Shown: in pieces, positions 45,016-56,166 of the stretch
How positions within the stretch are numbered: the stretch's first letter is position 1
How the letters are laid out: each line of letters starts with the position of its first letter
DNA from: Gonatopus flavifemur
Lineage: Eukaryota; Arthropoda; Insecta; Hymenoptera; Dryinidae
NCBI GenBank assembly: GCA_018340375.1
Contig: JAFFJZ010000004.1
Coordinates: 31,346,001-31,410,000, forward strand
DNA length: 64,000 bases
Direction: 5' to 3'
The notes under the pieces: generated by a model
Seen by the model: only the letters and a program-made list of their open reading frames with translations
Databases searched by the model: none
What the model was told of the DNA's origin: nothing
Translations under genes and position numbers: made by a program

Positions 45016-47046
45016 CAGGGTGGGGCATTTAAAGTGTCGCGGGCGTTTTCTCCAAAAATAAAATGAGATACGAGAAAATTTTTCGGACAAAAACTGTAGG
45101 GTATCAAGGGGGACATCCGATGGTGGCCTTGGCTTTGACCTCAAATCTCATCTTCAAGGGCATTCTGAGGTCAACTCTTGTTTTTTAAATAGCATCTCAT
45201 ATTTTTTACTGCAGATTTGGATTCTAGGTCCAAAACCAAGAAACTTTTGTCTGAACCATTTTCCTGAAATCCGCAAAGATGGCGCTCTAATCGATATTGT
45301 TCCATACTGAATCTGACATTAGAATAACTCGAAAACGAAGGGTCTTGGAGGAGAATGTTTCGGACAAAAGTTGTCTGATTCCAAGGGGGACCCCTCGAAC
45401 TGAAACGGAGGTGATGGGGTATAACAGACAAAACACAACACATTTCAATCGTCTACATCACTTGGATAATTTTAATGCAGTAGATGCTCAAAATGATGGC
45501 CTTCGACTTCAATACACATTTCAAAACGTTTTACAAAAGATTGCTGAACTCGTGCTAAAATATCTTCATTGATGCTCGCGCATGCATTGATGATTCGTTG
45601 ACGCATATTCTCAGGTGTAGTCGGTGCTTGTTGATAAACTGTATCTTTCATGTATCCCCATAAAAAAAATCTGGAGAAGTAAGATCCGGAGAACGGGCAG
45701 GCCAATGAACTGGTCCACGACGTCCTATCCATCGTCCAGGATAATCTCTGTCCAATATTTCTCGAGCTGTGACTGCATAATGGGATGGACAACCATCGTG
45801 TTGATACCACATATTCAATCGTTCCTGAATAGGTATGTCTTCAAGTAATGTTGGAAGTACTTGATCTAAGAAATGTCTGTACTTCTCTCCATTTAGCGTA
45901 TCTGCAATGAAGTACGGTCCAATTACTCGAGATCGAAAAATACCACACCAAACATTCACAGCCCATTGTCTTTGATGCTCTACTTGACGTAACCATCTTG
46001 GATTTTCTGTCGCCCAGTAATGCATATTATGTCGATTTACTTGACCATGACTGGTGAACGTCGACTCATCAGAAAATAATATGTTGATGAAGTTGTTATT
46101 GTGCATTTGCGCTAGACCCCATCGACAAAACTGTACACGATTTTCGAAATCATCACCGTGAAGGTCTTGATGCAAACAAATGTGATACGGATGGAATTTG
46201 TGACGTTTCAGTATTCGAAGAACACTTCTTCGAGAAATTCCCGAATGGAGTTCAATTTCACGAGAGCTCACGTGTGGATTATTGGCTACTGCAGCTAGTA
46301 CATTAACTTCCGCATTTTCTCCGGTAACAGTTCTCATTCGATGTCGTTTTTCCCTTGTAACACTTCCCGTTTCTGAGAATAATTTTGTAATGCGTTGAAA
46401 ATACCTAATGGATGGCGTTGTTCTTTCAGGAAATCGTTCTGCATACAAGTCATATGCTTGTCTGGGGTTCTTATGCACTTCACCGTTAATGTAGATCATA
46501 TCGATCTTTTCAGAAACCGTGTATCGGATATCCATGATTTTCAATTTGTCATAAACCAAGTAATAATCAAATGTAACTGACAAACTGACTTTCAAAATCG
46601 TGAATTTTCACTGAACCCCGTCGTTTGTTTAACTCGCGTGAGCTCTGAATGGTGGTAATGTAGACGATTGAAATCAGTTGTGTATTGACAACTTTTGTAC
46701 GAAACATTCTTTTGCAAGACCCTTCGTTTTCGAGTTATTCGAATGTCAGATTCAAAATGGAACAATATCGATTAGAGCGCCATTTTTGCGGATTTCAGGA
46801 AAATGGTTCAGACAAAAGTTTCTTGGTTTTTGACCTAGAATCCAAATCTGCAGTAAAAAATATGAGATGCTATTTAAAAAACAAGAGTTGATCTCAGAAT
46901 GCCCTTGAAGATGAGATTTGAGGTCAAAGCCAAGGCCACCATCGGATGTCCCCCTCGGTACCCTACAACTTTTGTCCGAAAAATTTTCTCGTATCTCACT
47001 TTATTTTTGGAAAAAACGCTCGCAACACTTTAAATGCCCCACCCTG
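45016..47046 (-). mobile_element. Tc1/mariner-superfamily element of the DD41D (rosa-like) type, 2,031 bp
   Basis: Inverted ends CAGGGTGGGGCATTTAAAG at 45016 and 47046, each bordered by TA (45014-45015 and 47047-47048). The inverted repeats are long, roughly 400-440 bp, with one indel of about 55 bp between the arms. The insertion lies in a TA-rich stretch. The inner transposase is on the reverse strand. Confidence 0.88.
45472..46535 (-). pseudogene. DD41D transposase, one frameshift in a run of T
   Basis: Reverse strand from ATG 46535. N-terminal DNA-binding part: SIRYFQRITKLF, GISRRSVLRILKRHKFHPYH. Catalytic part: ILFSDESTFTSHGQ (first Asp), MWYQHDGCPSHYA (second Asp), and ARSPDLTSPDFF (third Asp), with 41 residues between the second and third Asp. 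That spacing and the SPDLTSPDFFLWG-type motif fit the rosa/DD41D group. The frame breaks once, in a homopolymer of eight at about 45662-45669, then continues to the stop at 45472 (YMKDTVYQQAPTTPENMRQR). Otherwise the gene looks full length (about 350 residues). One extra or missing base could be natural or a sequencing error. Confidence 0.85.
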
Positions 47047-47083
47047 TATATATATATATGTATGTATATATATATTCACGTGA

Positions 47084-47165
47084 CAGGGTGTCGAGCACAA
47101 GGCTTGGGTCAAATTCCCAGGTAAATTCCCGGGTTGAAAACTAGCATCCCCCGGTTTTTTCTTTT
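47084..47165. repeat. hAT-like terminus CAGGGTGTCGAGCA
   Basis: CAGGGTGTCGAGCAC followed by AATTCCC(A/G)GG words. It matches, in inverted orientation, the end at 51790-51899 (TGCTCGACACCCTG). Confidence 0.55.
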
Positions 47166-48192
47166 AAGTGTATCACCTCTGTTTTCCGGATACTCCTCAT
47201 GGCTATGAAACAAGAGCCGAATGTTTAAGTAACCTTGACTTTTTTCCAGCCTTCTTTTCTTAATGTAGTACAATTCTCCCAACAGCGGTCAAGAAGTATT
47301 TCTCTCATTCCAATGCATATCTCTTCATTCTGAAATATCTTCTATCAATTTACTCCAACGGCTATTGGAACTATAAGAATATGGACGAAATATAAATCAA
47401 ATTACAAAAATATTCCTTTTCCAACAGAAAATTAGAATCTCCTTTCTCCCTACCGATGAAAGATCAGGAAATTCGCACCACTCTGAGAGGCAAAGGAGAA
47501 GGATATATCTCCTCCTCTCTCCGTCAAAATGGTACAAATTCGAGGTTTTGAATTTTGATTCGGAATGTGTCTGAGTCCGGTAGGGGGTCTTTTTGCCGAA
47601 AACGTTTTTCGCCGAATACACTGTAATTTGACAATCGATAGTCACCTCTAGAAATCACTAGGTGATTTCCTAGTCATCTCTAGAAATGACTAGCGATTGT
47701 TAAATTAAGTTTATTCGGCGACAAACTTTTTCGGCAAAAAGACCCCCTACCTCCGAGTCCTAGCCAGACAGCACATATAGTTCTTCGCTCAACTTTTTTT
47801 GTGAATTAAGTTCTGAGTATTTTGGTACGAAGAAAAACGCGCTTGAATAGTAACTCTGATACCTATCCTCTTGAAGGGATACTGGCATTGATGGCTCGCA
47901 ACATTGATTAGAAAGAGCTCAAATCAAAATATAGCAAGAGACGCTGGTTATTCCGTATTGGTCAGTTTATTCGAAAACTATTGAATAAAATCTTCCAAAC
48001 TGAGTCGAGGCTTCTGAAATAGCTGATCCGGATTACCTGGATCAGCCACTTCGAAAGCCTCCAGTTTCTATCGATTCTTTGAGGCGTAGAGAATCTTTAG
48101 AAACTTTGTAAAAATTTATAATATAGTAATTTTCAACAAAAACTGGCTAATGCAAAATGGCTAGTGGTCTATGACTAGTGGCTGGCTTGAAG
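47166..48192. other. No gene; contains one palindromic miniature element
   Basis: Apart from 47583-47748 I see no structure or frame with support. Confidence 0.5.
47583..47748. mobile_element. Palindromic miniature element with TA borders
   Basis: Starts GGGGGTCTTTTTGCCG and ends CGGCAAAAAGACCCCC, with TA on both sides (47581-47582 and 47749-47750). Inner parts also pair (TAGTCA.TCTAGAAAT). Probably a Tc1/mariner-type miniature element. Confidence 0.8.
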
Positions 48193-48398
48193 GGATACTA
48201 GTTAGTGCTATGGGACGAGCCATATTGTTTATTCCAAAATATTCGAAAATTTTCCAATAAAATTGGAATATCGCTCCGTTTGGCAATTTTATATGATCTA
48301 AAGAATTGTTGTACAGAGCGATATTTTGATTGTATGAAGCCATTTTTGAATAGTTTGAAATGAACGATTTGGCTGGTACCACGGTGCTAGTATCTCCT
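48193..48398. repeat. Imperfect inverted repeat, about 85-bp arms
   Basis: GGGATACTAG...GACGAGCCA on the left pairs with TGGCTGGTACC...CTAGTATCTCC on the right, with further pairing around GGAATATCGCTC / GAGCGATATTTTG. Likely a small foldback element. Confidence 0.55.
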
Positions 48399-48491
48399 TA
48401 CGTGTAGAAATCATTTATGAAGGAGTTATTCTTAATTGCACTGTTCATTTCATCCGAAGGGACTCTAATATTTTCTATAAGAAGTTTATAA

Positions 48492-50135
48492 CCCATTAGC
48501 GCCTGAACAGACACTTTCGGACACCAAAGTTCAGAGATTCATTGTACAATGAACTTGGTCGAAAACAAAATTCTTGAGCCACTGTATCCTATGTTTTGAA
48601 GGTCGCTCTTTTGAATGGCGATGTTCAGAAGTCCCTAAAATGAGTGCTTCCGTGTGAAAATTGCAAATTAAAAAGAAGCACTGTTTTTTTGAAAAAAATT
48701 TTCCAAGATCATGATTTTGTTTGCTTTTGCATTTTTCTACATACTTGACACCGATAAATATCGCGTCCATGGAATCTCAACTGAAGTTATTGGCTTAAGA
48801 TTAATGAAAAAAAATGTTTATTCATACAAAAAGGCGTCCGAAACAATAAATTCTACTCTTAATCTTCAGCCATTTTTTTCTCGATTTCTAAGGACTTGAG
48901 AAAAAATTTCCTGGGTACAAAAACGTCCTAAAATTGGTCAAAGAATACCCTCAAAGTTTTTCAAAACGGTAAAAAAATATTTTTGATTTTCCGGAAAATA
49001 GGAAAATTGGCATTTTTGAAAAATTGTTTAAAACATCTAAAAAAATTTTAGGGTATTGTTTGACTGATTTCAAGACTTTTTGTTCCCACAAAATTTCCCC
49101 GCAAGTCCATAGTTATTGAGAAAACAATCGCTCAAGTGTTTCTGAGGTCTACAATCATAAAGCTACTAGGAGTATCGAAAAATATTCTCATTCAGTCAAC
49201 TACGTGTTGACGTGGATGTGACATTCAAAAGAGTAGATAAGCAAATGACAGTAGTTTATTTACTTTTGATTACTTAAAAGCGTAGAATAGAAATACCAAC
49301 CCAAGAATTACTATGATAGGAAGCTCCTAAAATGATACGGTGCAATATCGAAGTAACGTGGTATATTGATGTAAACAATGTGAAATATTGATATATGGTA
49401 AATATTTCTATGTGATAAATGTTTGATTCGATTGCATCTCAATTTGAACAGAATTTGAAATAAATGAATGAAATCACAGATTTATTGAGAAAATATATTT
49501 TGATATTTATTACATACTAACCTACATAGCACAAATGTCTCAGTAATATCTCCAGAATATTCTGGTGACATTGTAATATTGTCAGAATATTCTGGAGATA
49601 TTACTGGGACATTTGTGCTATATGGGAATAATTACACAATGAAAATGTTGAATTTGTAATTGCTGATCTCAGAAACCATTTAGCAATTTTTTTCTCAATA
49701 ACTATGGACTCGCGGGGAAATTTTGTGGGAACAAAAAAGTTTCAAAATCAGTCAAGCAATACCCTCAAATTTTTTCAGATTTTTTAAACAATCTTTCAAA
49801 AATCCCAATTATTCATTTTCCGGAAAATCAAAAATGTTTTTTTACGGGTCTGAAAAAATTGGAGGGTATTCTTTGACCGATTTCAAGACGTTTTTGTTTC
49901 CAGGAAATTTGTCCTAAAGTCCTTAGAAATCGAGAAAAAAATTGCTGAAGATTAAGAGTAAAATTTATTGTTCCGGACGCCTTTTTATATGGATTAACAT
50001 GTTTTTTTATTAATCTTAAGCCGATAACTTTTAGTTGACGGTCCATGAACGCGATATATATCGATATTAAGCATGTAGAAAAATGCAAAAGCAAACAAAA
50101 ACATGATCTTGAAACATTTTTTTTCAAAACATGTT
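48492..50135 (-). mobile_element. Non-autonomous deletion derivative of the piggyBac-like element
   Basis: 48492-49204 is an inverted copy of 35055-35775, 49205-49520 an inverted copy of 33225-32890, and 49640-50135 returns through the other inverted repeat. The whole transposase between 33225 and 35055 is absent. The outer end starts CCCATTAGCGCCTG; the other end fades after about 50135. A 105-bp palindrome is inserted at 49521-49625. Confidence 0.8.
49521..49625. repeat. 105-bp near-perfect palindrome
   Basis: CATAGCACAAATGTCTCAG...TATCTCCAGAATATTCTG is mirrored by CAGAATATTCTGGAGATATT...CATTTGTGCTAT. It interrupts the piggyBac derivative. Confidence 0.8.
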
Positions 50136-50263
50136 TTTTATACATCACATTCTGTGACAAAAAGGACCGACTGCAAGAAAAAATTATCGAATAGGATCGT
50201 TGAGGTGAATGGGATTATACAAAGCAAAAAATGTTGAATGTATTTGTTACTAATTGTCCGAAT

Positions 50264-51077
50264 GATAGGGGAGAGTGGGATGATCAGGAACGTGGGGTCA
50301 TCAGGTACAGTGCGTGTTCAATATGTTACACTTAGTACGAAGTCATCTGTCGTATCTCAACTGAAAGTTCGTGTCATATGTAGTATTGGATCATACAACA
50401 AGTGGAGGAAGACGCATATTTTATTCAAGGTAAGACACATCTCAGTCTTCCAATAGATTCGATGTAATTTCACTGTCACATGTACATTCATGTAATTTCG
50501 GTAATACAAATAGTAACATCGACATCGTTCAAAATTCAGTGAAGGATGAATATAAATGTAACCTCAAATCAATGTAAGCTTCAGCGGATTATTCTAACCT
50601 GAAAAAAAATGATACTCTATTTTTCTGAACGTTGTGGGGTAATTAGGAACGATTGTAATGGGGTAATTTGGAACGTTCTTCATTACCCCACAACGTTTGC
50701 TGGCACTCCAAATGATTTATTGCATTGAATGAGTTGTATTCTCTTGGATGCCACGCAATTATCAACGGAAAACCAAAGGAAGATATGATTTGAAGAACTT
50801 GATGAAAGAGGTGGATGCATTGAACTCTATACATACTGGAATGAGCACTCCCTAGATTAGCGCCGTCAGAGAGAGAAGTCATATACGCAGTGAATGTACG
50901 ACAGTCATCGCCTTACCCTCCTACTTACTACCTTCGCTAAAAACATGCATGATTTCCACAATTTTCGTAGCAAAGGTAGTAAGTGGCAGGGTCAGGCGAG
51001 GTCTCTTGTACATTCAGTGCTTTTTCTCCCTCTGACGAAGAATTTCTATTGAATATCTAGGGAGTGCTCATTCCAGT
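50264..51077. other. 5' region of the pogo-like element, with two hairpins
   Basis: Starts GGGGAGAGTGGGATGATCAG at about 50269, a terminus-like sequence. 50629-50696 has 16-bp perfect arms (AACGTTGTGGGGTAAT). 50821-51091 is a larger inverted repeat of about 125-bp arms (TGAACT.TATACATACTGGAATGAGCAC), whose right arm contains the ATG at 51078. Confidence 0.55.
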
Positions 51078-51653
51078 ATGTATACAGTTCACTGGGTGGA
51101 TGACGTGAAGAAAAAAAAACTATCACTAGGGAAAGCAGCGTTGGCTTATTCAGTTCCTGAAATGACCATATTCAACTGTATGAAAAAGTCTGTAATTACA
51201 GAACCAAAATGTGAAAGGAAATGTGTATTTTCTGATAAACAAGAAGAAGAATTAGAAAAATTCATTCTCAACTGTAGCAAGTTGTTTTATGGACTAACAA
51301 TTGAAATGGTGCGAAAAATCGCGTTTAGATTTGCAGAAACCAACAAATTGCCAAACAAATTTGATCAGACTCTTCGAATGGCAAGCAGAGACTGGTATTA
51401 CGGTTTCATCCGTGGACATCCCAATATATCACTGAGGAAACCTGGAGCTATATGGGGTTCAATGAGCTCAACCGAACTTTATGGTTTTGACAACCATGCA
51501 CTTGAATATCACAATAAAAATTCTTATTGTTGTAGTACAACACCTTTGGGTACTCAGGTTTTTGGTTCCAATATCCATGTGGTACATTGTGACAATCATT
51601 TGTCAAAATTGTGGGGAATAAAATTAACTACATCGAATATGAATCATGCATGA
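51078..51653 (+). pseudogene. pogo/Tigger-like DNA-binding domain protein, truncated
   Basis: 191 codons from ATG 51078. The first part fits a Psq-type helix-turn-helix (SLGKAALAYSVPEMTIF). Then comes a CENP-B-type DNA-binding domain: DKQEEELEKFILNCSKLFYG, LTIEMVRKIAFRFAETNKL, DWYYGFIRGHPNISLRKPGA. The DDE catalytic domain that should follow is replaced by unrelated sequence, and the frame stops at 51653. Such proteins bind DNA and derive from pogo-type transposons. Whether this truncated form is expressed cannot be told from sequence. Confidence 0.78.
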
Positions 51654-51789
51654 GGCCCTGTGAATATTAAACAACTCTGGATATAGAACTTTCAAGTACA
51701 AGTTTCAATATATTCACCCTATGTTGAGTATAGTATTTTCATGAAATATTGTGATTTATAAACCGTAACAGAACGTTTTCTGTTGTTTT

Positions 51790-51899
51790 TCGATGCACCA
51801 TCGGAATTTTCCCGGGTAATTCCAGGATTCCCGGATATTTCCCGAGTTTTTCAAGGGTGAGAAAAAATTCCCGGATTTCCCGAGTTGCTCGACACCCTG
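51790..51899. repeat. hAT-like terminus ending TGCTCGACACCCTG
   Basis: Inverted partner of 47084, rich in TTCCCGG words. Spacing is 4.8 kb. The 8-bp flanks (TCACGTGA and CCGTGATC) do not match, so the two ends may not belong to one insertion. Confidence 0.5.
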
Positions 51900-52390
51900 C
51901 CGTGATCTCAAACGGATGGGGGCCAAATCAACGAAACCGTTAGTTGGAAAGAATAAGATATCATACATTATACATCTCTTCCTTTTCAACCAATGGTTTC
52001 GTTGATTTGTCCTTTCGTTGCTTCGGCCCCCATCCTCTCAAATGTCGTAAACCTGAATTTTGAAGTGAGCTATTTGATTGAATTGAATGCAAACCACCCT
52101 CTCTCCCTGAGCTTTCCTTTTCCCCTGGGTCCCTCCAACACTATTGTGAACAAGTAACTGCCTGTTTTCCAATATATTTCAGGGTCCTGCGGACTTATAA
52201 ATATCTGCGGCAGCTGAGCCGCAGAGGCGCTCAACATACCTCACACCTTTGTGCATGAGATTTGGAGTTTCCCATCACAAGTTGTAACTTCAGAAGGTTA
52301 TGAATCATTATCTGAAAACGACAGTGTTGCATTCATGAATAATCATTGAGTATTCGCACAAGGAATAAAACAACACAATGACGTTTACTG
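51900..52390. other. No gene seen
   Basis: Contains GGTTTCGTTGATTTGGCC-type words as an inverted pair (51916-51941 and 51999-52031), possibly another short foldback. Confidence 0.4.
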
Positions 52391-52620
52391 AATGTTTTTT
52401 CGCGGAAGAGATGGAAAAAATAGTTCAGGAACAAATATCGCGATAATCGATCTCAAACTGTCACATCAAAGACTTGGACATGTGAATAAACGGGTGTTGA
52501 CAGAGATGCTGAAAATAGGTGCAGTAAACGGTATCAAGTTGAATAATATCCAGGATTTTTTCTGCAAAGAAGCCGAATTACATTGATTGTCTTTCAATGC
52601 TCCGAGTGATAAACCAAGAT
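52391..52620 (+). pseudogene. Ty1/copia fragment: GAG-pre-integrase domain
   Basis: The plus frame DLKLSHQRLGHVNKRVLTEM, then KIGAVNGI and FCKEAEL, matches the pre-integrase zinc region of copia Pol (the xxHxRLGH motif). No integrase core follows. Short dead fragment. Confidence 0.72.
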
Positions 52621-54047
52621 ATCATCTCGGTGGATGCTTTCGGAAGTTCCAGATCGATCGGATGATTAGTTTGCAAAATACAGGGATTGATTCATGAGCG
52701 CGCAACGGAAATCTATTACGATTATGCATCTTTTACCGGGTGACTATCAGGGCCCGTAGGAAAGATTGTTTCAAAAAGAATTCATTACCGAAAAGAACAA
52801 GATCTGTTATCTTCACTGAGAACACTCTTATCAAATTGAAGTTTCCATTCAAATCAAACTCACAAATGATCAAAAATACTTTTTGCACATTACTTTTATT
52901 TTCTTGATGAAACGAAAGAAAAACACTCATCACTGCACATTTGAACACACTTGCCATTCATATTTGATTCAACCCTCATCCGTACAGATCGAGTCTTTTA
53001 GGCCCTAGGAATTACATATGCAGTCTCAATAGCAATTTATGATCATTATTATCGACCGATTGTTTGTGTAATGTACTTTTTCGCGTTGAGGAATTTTCTA
53101 AATTCCTGATGTATCGGAAACGATTATTCAACGTTCAAGATCATTGGAATGATTTGTTCCTTCCTATAATAGACCACACTTACCACTTCCCTTGAAGATT
53201 GGTGAGGAAATCAACCCGAATGGACAGTCGGAAGGACTTATATTTAATTATCGGGAGGGATAGTGGTGTTCAGTTAGGATGCAATTGAAATGAGCACTCT
53301 TGATTAGATTGGAGGAAATAATTTTTTTTTTATCCGAGTGATTACAATTTTCTTCTCCAGAATTCTTCCTCCTCCGGCGGTGGCGATTTATGTATTAACG
53401 CCTGAAACACGTCATCCAAAAATATGTTCTTTACAAAAAGTTTCTAACAAGATCTGCAACTTGACATTCAATTTACGAGTGAGTTGATTCATAAATTTCG
53501 ATTGAGGAACGTGAAGCACACCTCTCGTCTCACGTAGACCACCCGAGACACAACTTGCAATACGTGTGGCGTGGGCTTATCTAGGTGACAATATATACCG
53601 AATGAGAAATTCGGGGATAACTCTATACGTGAATGTCGCAATGACGACGAGTCAAGAGCATTCTCTGAAAATGGAAACTATGAGGGTTTCATTCCTCTTG
53701 ATTCATTCTTCGATCAGATTGACGTGAGAAATGGATACAGTTGAATAAATTCGAGATGTAATTCAGTTCGACGTTTTGTCGAATTTGACCCCTTATTATA
53801 ATGTTGGAAGTTTATTATGAATCATGTGCGAATCGAGCACCTGTCGGATTTGTTGATAAGTTCTTGTATCGAATGATTTAATCGAACCAATCACTCGCAT
53901 AAATTAATCGAAAACACCGTGTGTTATCATTGGCTTCGTGCGTCTCGATATCTGAATTCGAATTTGAATCAATCTGTGATTTAATTTTCATTTTACTGAG
54001 AGAAGGTTTAATCATACCTATATTGGCTCTTCAAACTTTCTTCGCTT
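52621..54047. other. No gene recognised
   Basis: No long frame or repeat that I can support. Confidence 0.5.
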
Positions 54048-54328
54048 CCCAGACAGCACAGGGGCTCCCACAAAGAACTCCCGTCATGCGACTAACAATG
54101 AGTTCAATATGAATCTGATGCATTCAAAATGAACTCTTGACGAACAACTTAATGGTCAGAAGGAATTCATATCGAGATTGCATAATGGATTCTTCGGGCG
54201 TTCAATATGTTCTCATTGTGAACTGTTTGAATTCATCTTGAACTCATTGTAAGTCGCATAACGGGAACTGTTCAAGAAGTCTTTGAGAAGTCTCCATGAA
54301 TTCAAAATGATCATTGGTGCTGGCTGGG
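54048..54328. mobile_element. Miniature element with CCCAGnCAGCAC termini
   Basis: CCCAGACAGCACAGG at the left and GGTGCTGGCTGGG at the right. The inside has repeated GAATTCA / TGAACTC words and no frame. Related termini occur at 55600, 57064 and 61831. Confidence 0.55.
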
Positions 54329-55599
54329 TTGTGAATGATTATTTTGACGCGTTCTCTTCTTTTCTCTGAAATCCGTCCATTGCATTCATACATGATTCTC
54401 TTTTCTTCCCGTAGTTTCGTCGATCAAACTCTCTTATGTCATCGTCACATACATTCGACGAGTGTCTGTGTGGTTCAACACATGCGATGCCCGTGCGTAC
54501 TGTATGTTGACATTTTTTCTATATACGGGGTGTGTTCAAAAAGTAACGAGAATTTTTAAATTTCGCGGGTTTGGAGAGTCCGCTTGTATAAAATTTTTCT
54601 TTATTATGTTGGTACACATGCCCCTGAAGTACGATGAAATTTCCAGCAATATTAATTGCTTACTTTTTAAGTGGCAGCCGCTAACGTTATGACGTGTTTT
54701 TCGAGCTCGGCGATTTTCGTTTGTGAAAAAAAATGGATCAAATAATTTGTATTCAATTTCGCGTAAAAAATGGAATAAAGTGTAGTGAAGTTTGTAAAAT
54801 GTTAACGAAGGCATATGGTGAGTTTGCTATGAGTGAAGCAAGGATTTACGAGTGGTATAAGCGTTTCCAAGATGACCGCGAAAACGTTGAAGATGACGAA
54901 CGACCCGGACGCTCAAGCACATCAACAACCGATGAAAACGTGAAAAAAGTGAAAGAAATGGTGATGAACGATCGCCGAATCACAATCAGAGAAGTCGCTG
55001 ATGATGTTGGCATATCAGTCGAAAAGCAATCCGAAAAGAACGCTCGGATTTGTGGCAAAACAATTCATGGCTTTTGCACCACGATAATGCACCTGCTCAC
55101 ACTTCATTGCTTGTTCGTGAATTTTTGGCCAAAAACGAAACTGTAGCGATGCCTCAGCCTCAGGGATGGGCGATGTTCGACGATTGTATTGAATAATCGA
55201 TGTTTTTTTTCAACATCGATGATTTTTAATCGATGTTATGGAAACCCGATGTATCGATTGTCGATGTTCTTTTTCCAGACGGTCTGCAGATTTTTCTCCC
55301 CGGTAATATGCGAGAAATCAGACTGATTGTCATTAGCTAAAAACTGGTGATTTCTAGTGACATCACTAAACATTCCTAGTAGTCCATCAATAATAGCGAA
55401 ATCGAACCTATTACCTATCGGGCGTACTACCAGATGCAGCCACCTATGCGCTGGTATCCTCTTAATATCAATAATCACTTATGAAATTCCACAAAAATTC
55501 TTACATGAAAATTGAGAAATCTCCTAACAGTGTAGAATTGATTCCTTCATGTGTTAGTTTGAGCATTTCAAATATTAACATTCTTAACGAAACCACAAT

Positions 55600-56166
55600 C
55601 CCAGATAGCAAAAATTCTAAAAATCAGATCCAATCGCATTTTTGCAGAATCTCCAAATGGATCCCTGAAATGTCAGCAGAATAGAGTCTTTGGAGAATTC
55701 AAATTGGCTTTGATCATACTATGTATAATATTAATAATAGTATATATTGTATGACAAACAGCAATGCCAGAGTACGACCTGCGGGTCGTATGCTCAACAA
55801 GTCGCAAGAGACTATCAAACGGAACTCCTAATAAAAATTGGTCATACGGCCCCGAGTGAAAATTTTCATTTCGGGTTCGCCAAACGGGACTGGTGCAGGA
55901 GTGTTGCGTTTTTTTGCGGTACTGTTGCGGGCATCATGTGCCCGCACTACATCTGCAACAGTACCGCACAAAAATGCAACAGATTTGCACCAGTCCCGTT
56001 TGGCGAACCGAAGTCAAAATTTTTACTCGAGTTCGTACTCTGGTAACGCTGATGACAATAGCCAATTTGAATTTTTCAAGGACTTTATTCTGCAGACGTT
56101 TTAGGGGTTGACTTGGCGATTCTGAAAGAATGCCATTGGATCTTGTTATATCTTTTGCTATATTGG
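55600..56166. mobile_element. Nested miniature element inside the hAT-type element
   Basis: Arms of roughly 85 bp: CCCAGATAGCAAAAATTC, AGATCCAATCGCATTTTTGC and AGAATCTCCAA on the left pair with TTGGCGATTCT, GCCATTGGATCT and TTTTGCTATATTGG on the right. Target duplication not clear. Confidence 0.65.
55853..56029. repeat. 177-bp long palindrome at the core of the nest
   Basis: Arms of about 88 bp with TTCGCCAAACGGGACTGGTGCA on the left mirrored on the right, and a GCGGGCATCATGTGCCCGCA centre. Near-perfect pairing would give a strong hairpin. Possibly a fourth insertion. Confidence 0.85.

Noticed and set aside
51900..52040. Short inverted pair with GGTTTCGTTGATTTG words
   Set aside because: Arms are short and the ends could not be defined well enough to call an element.
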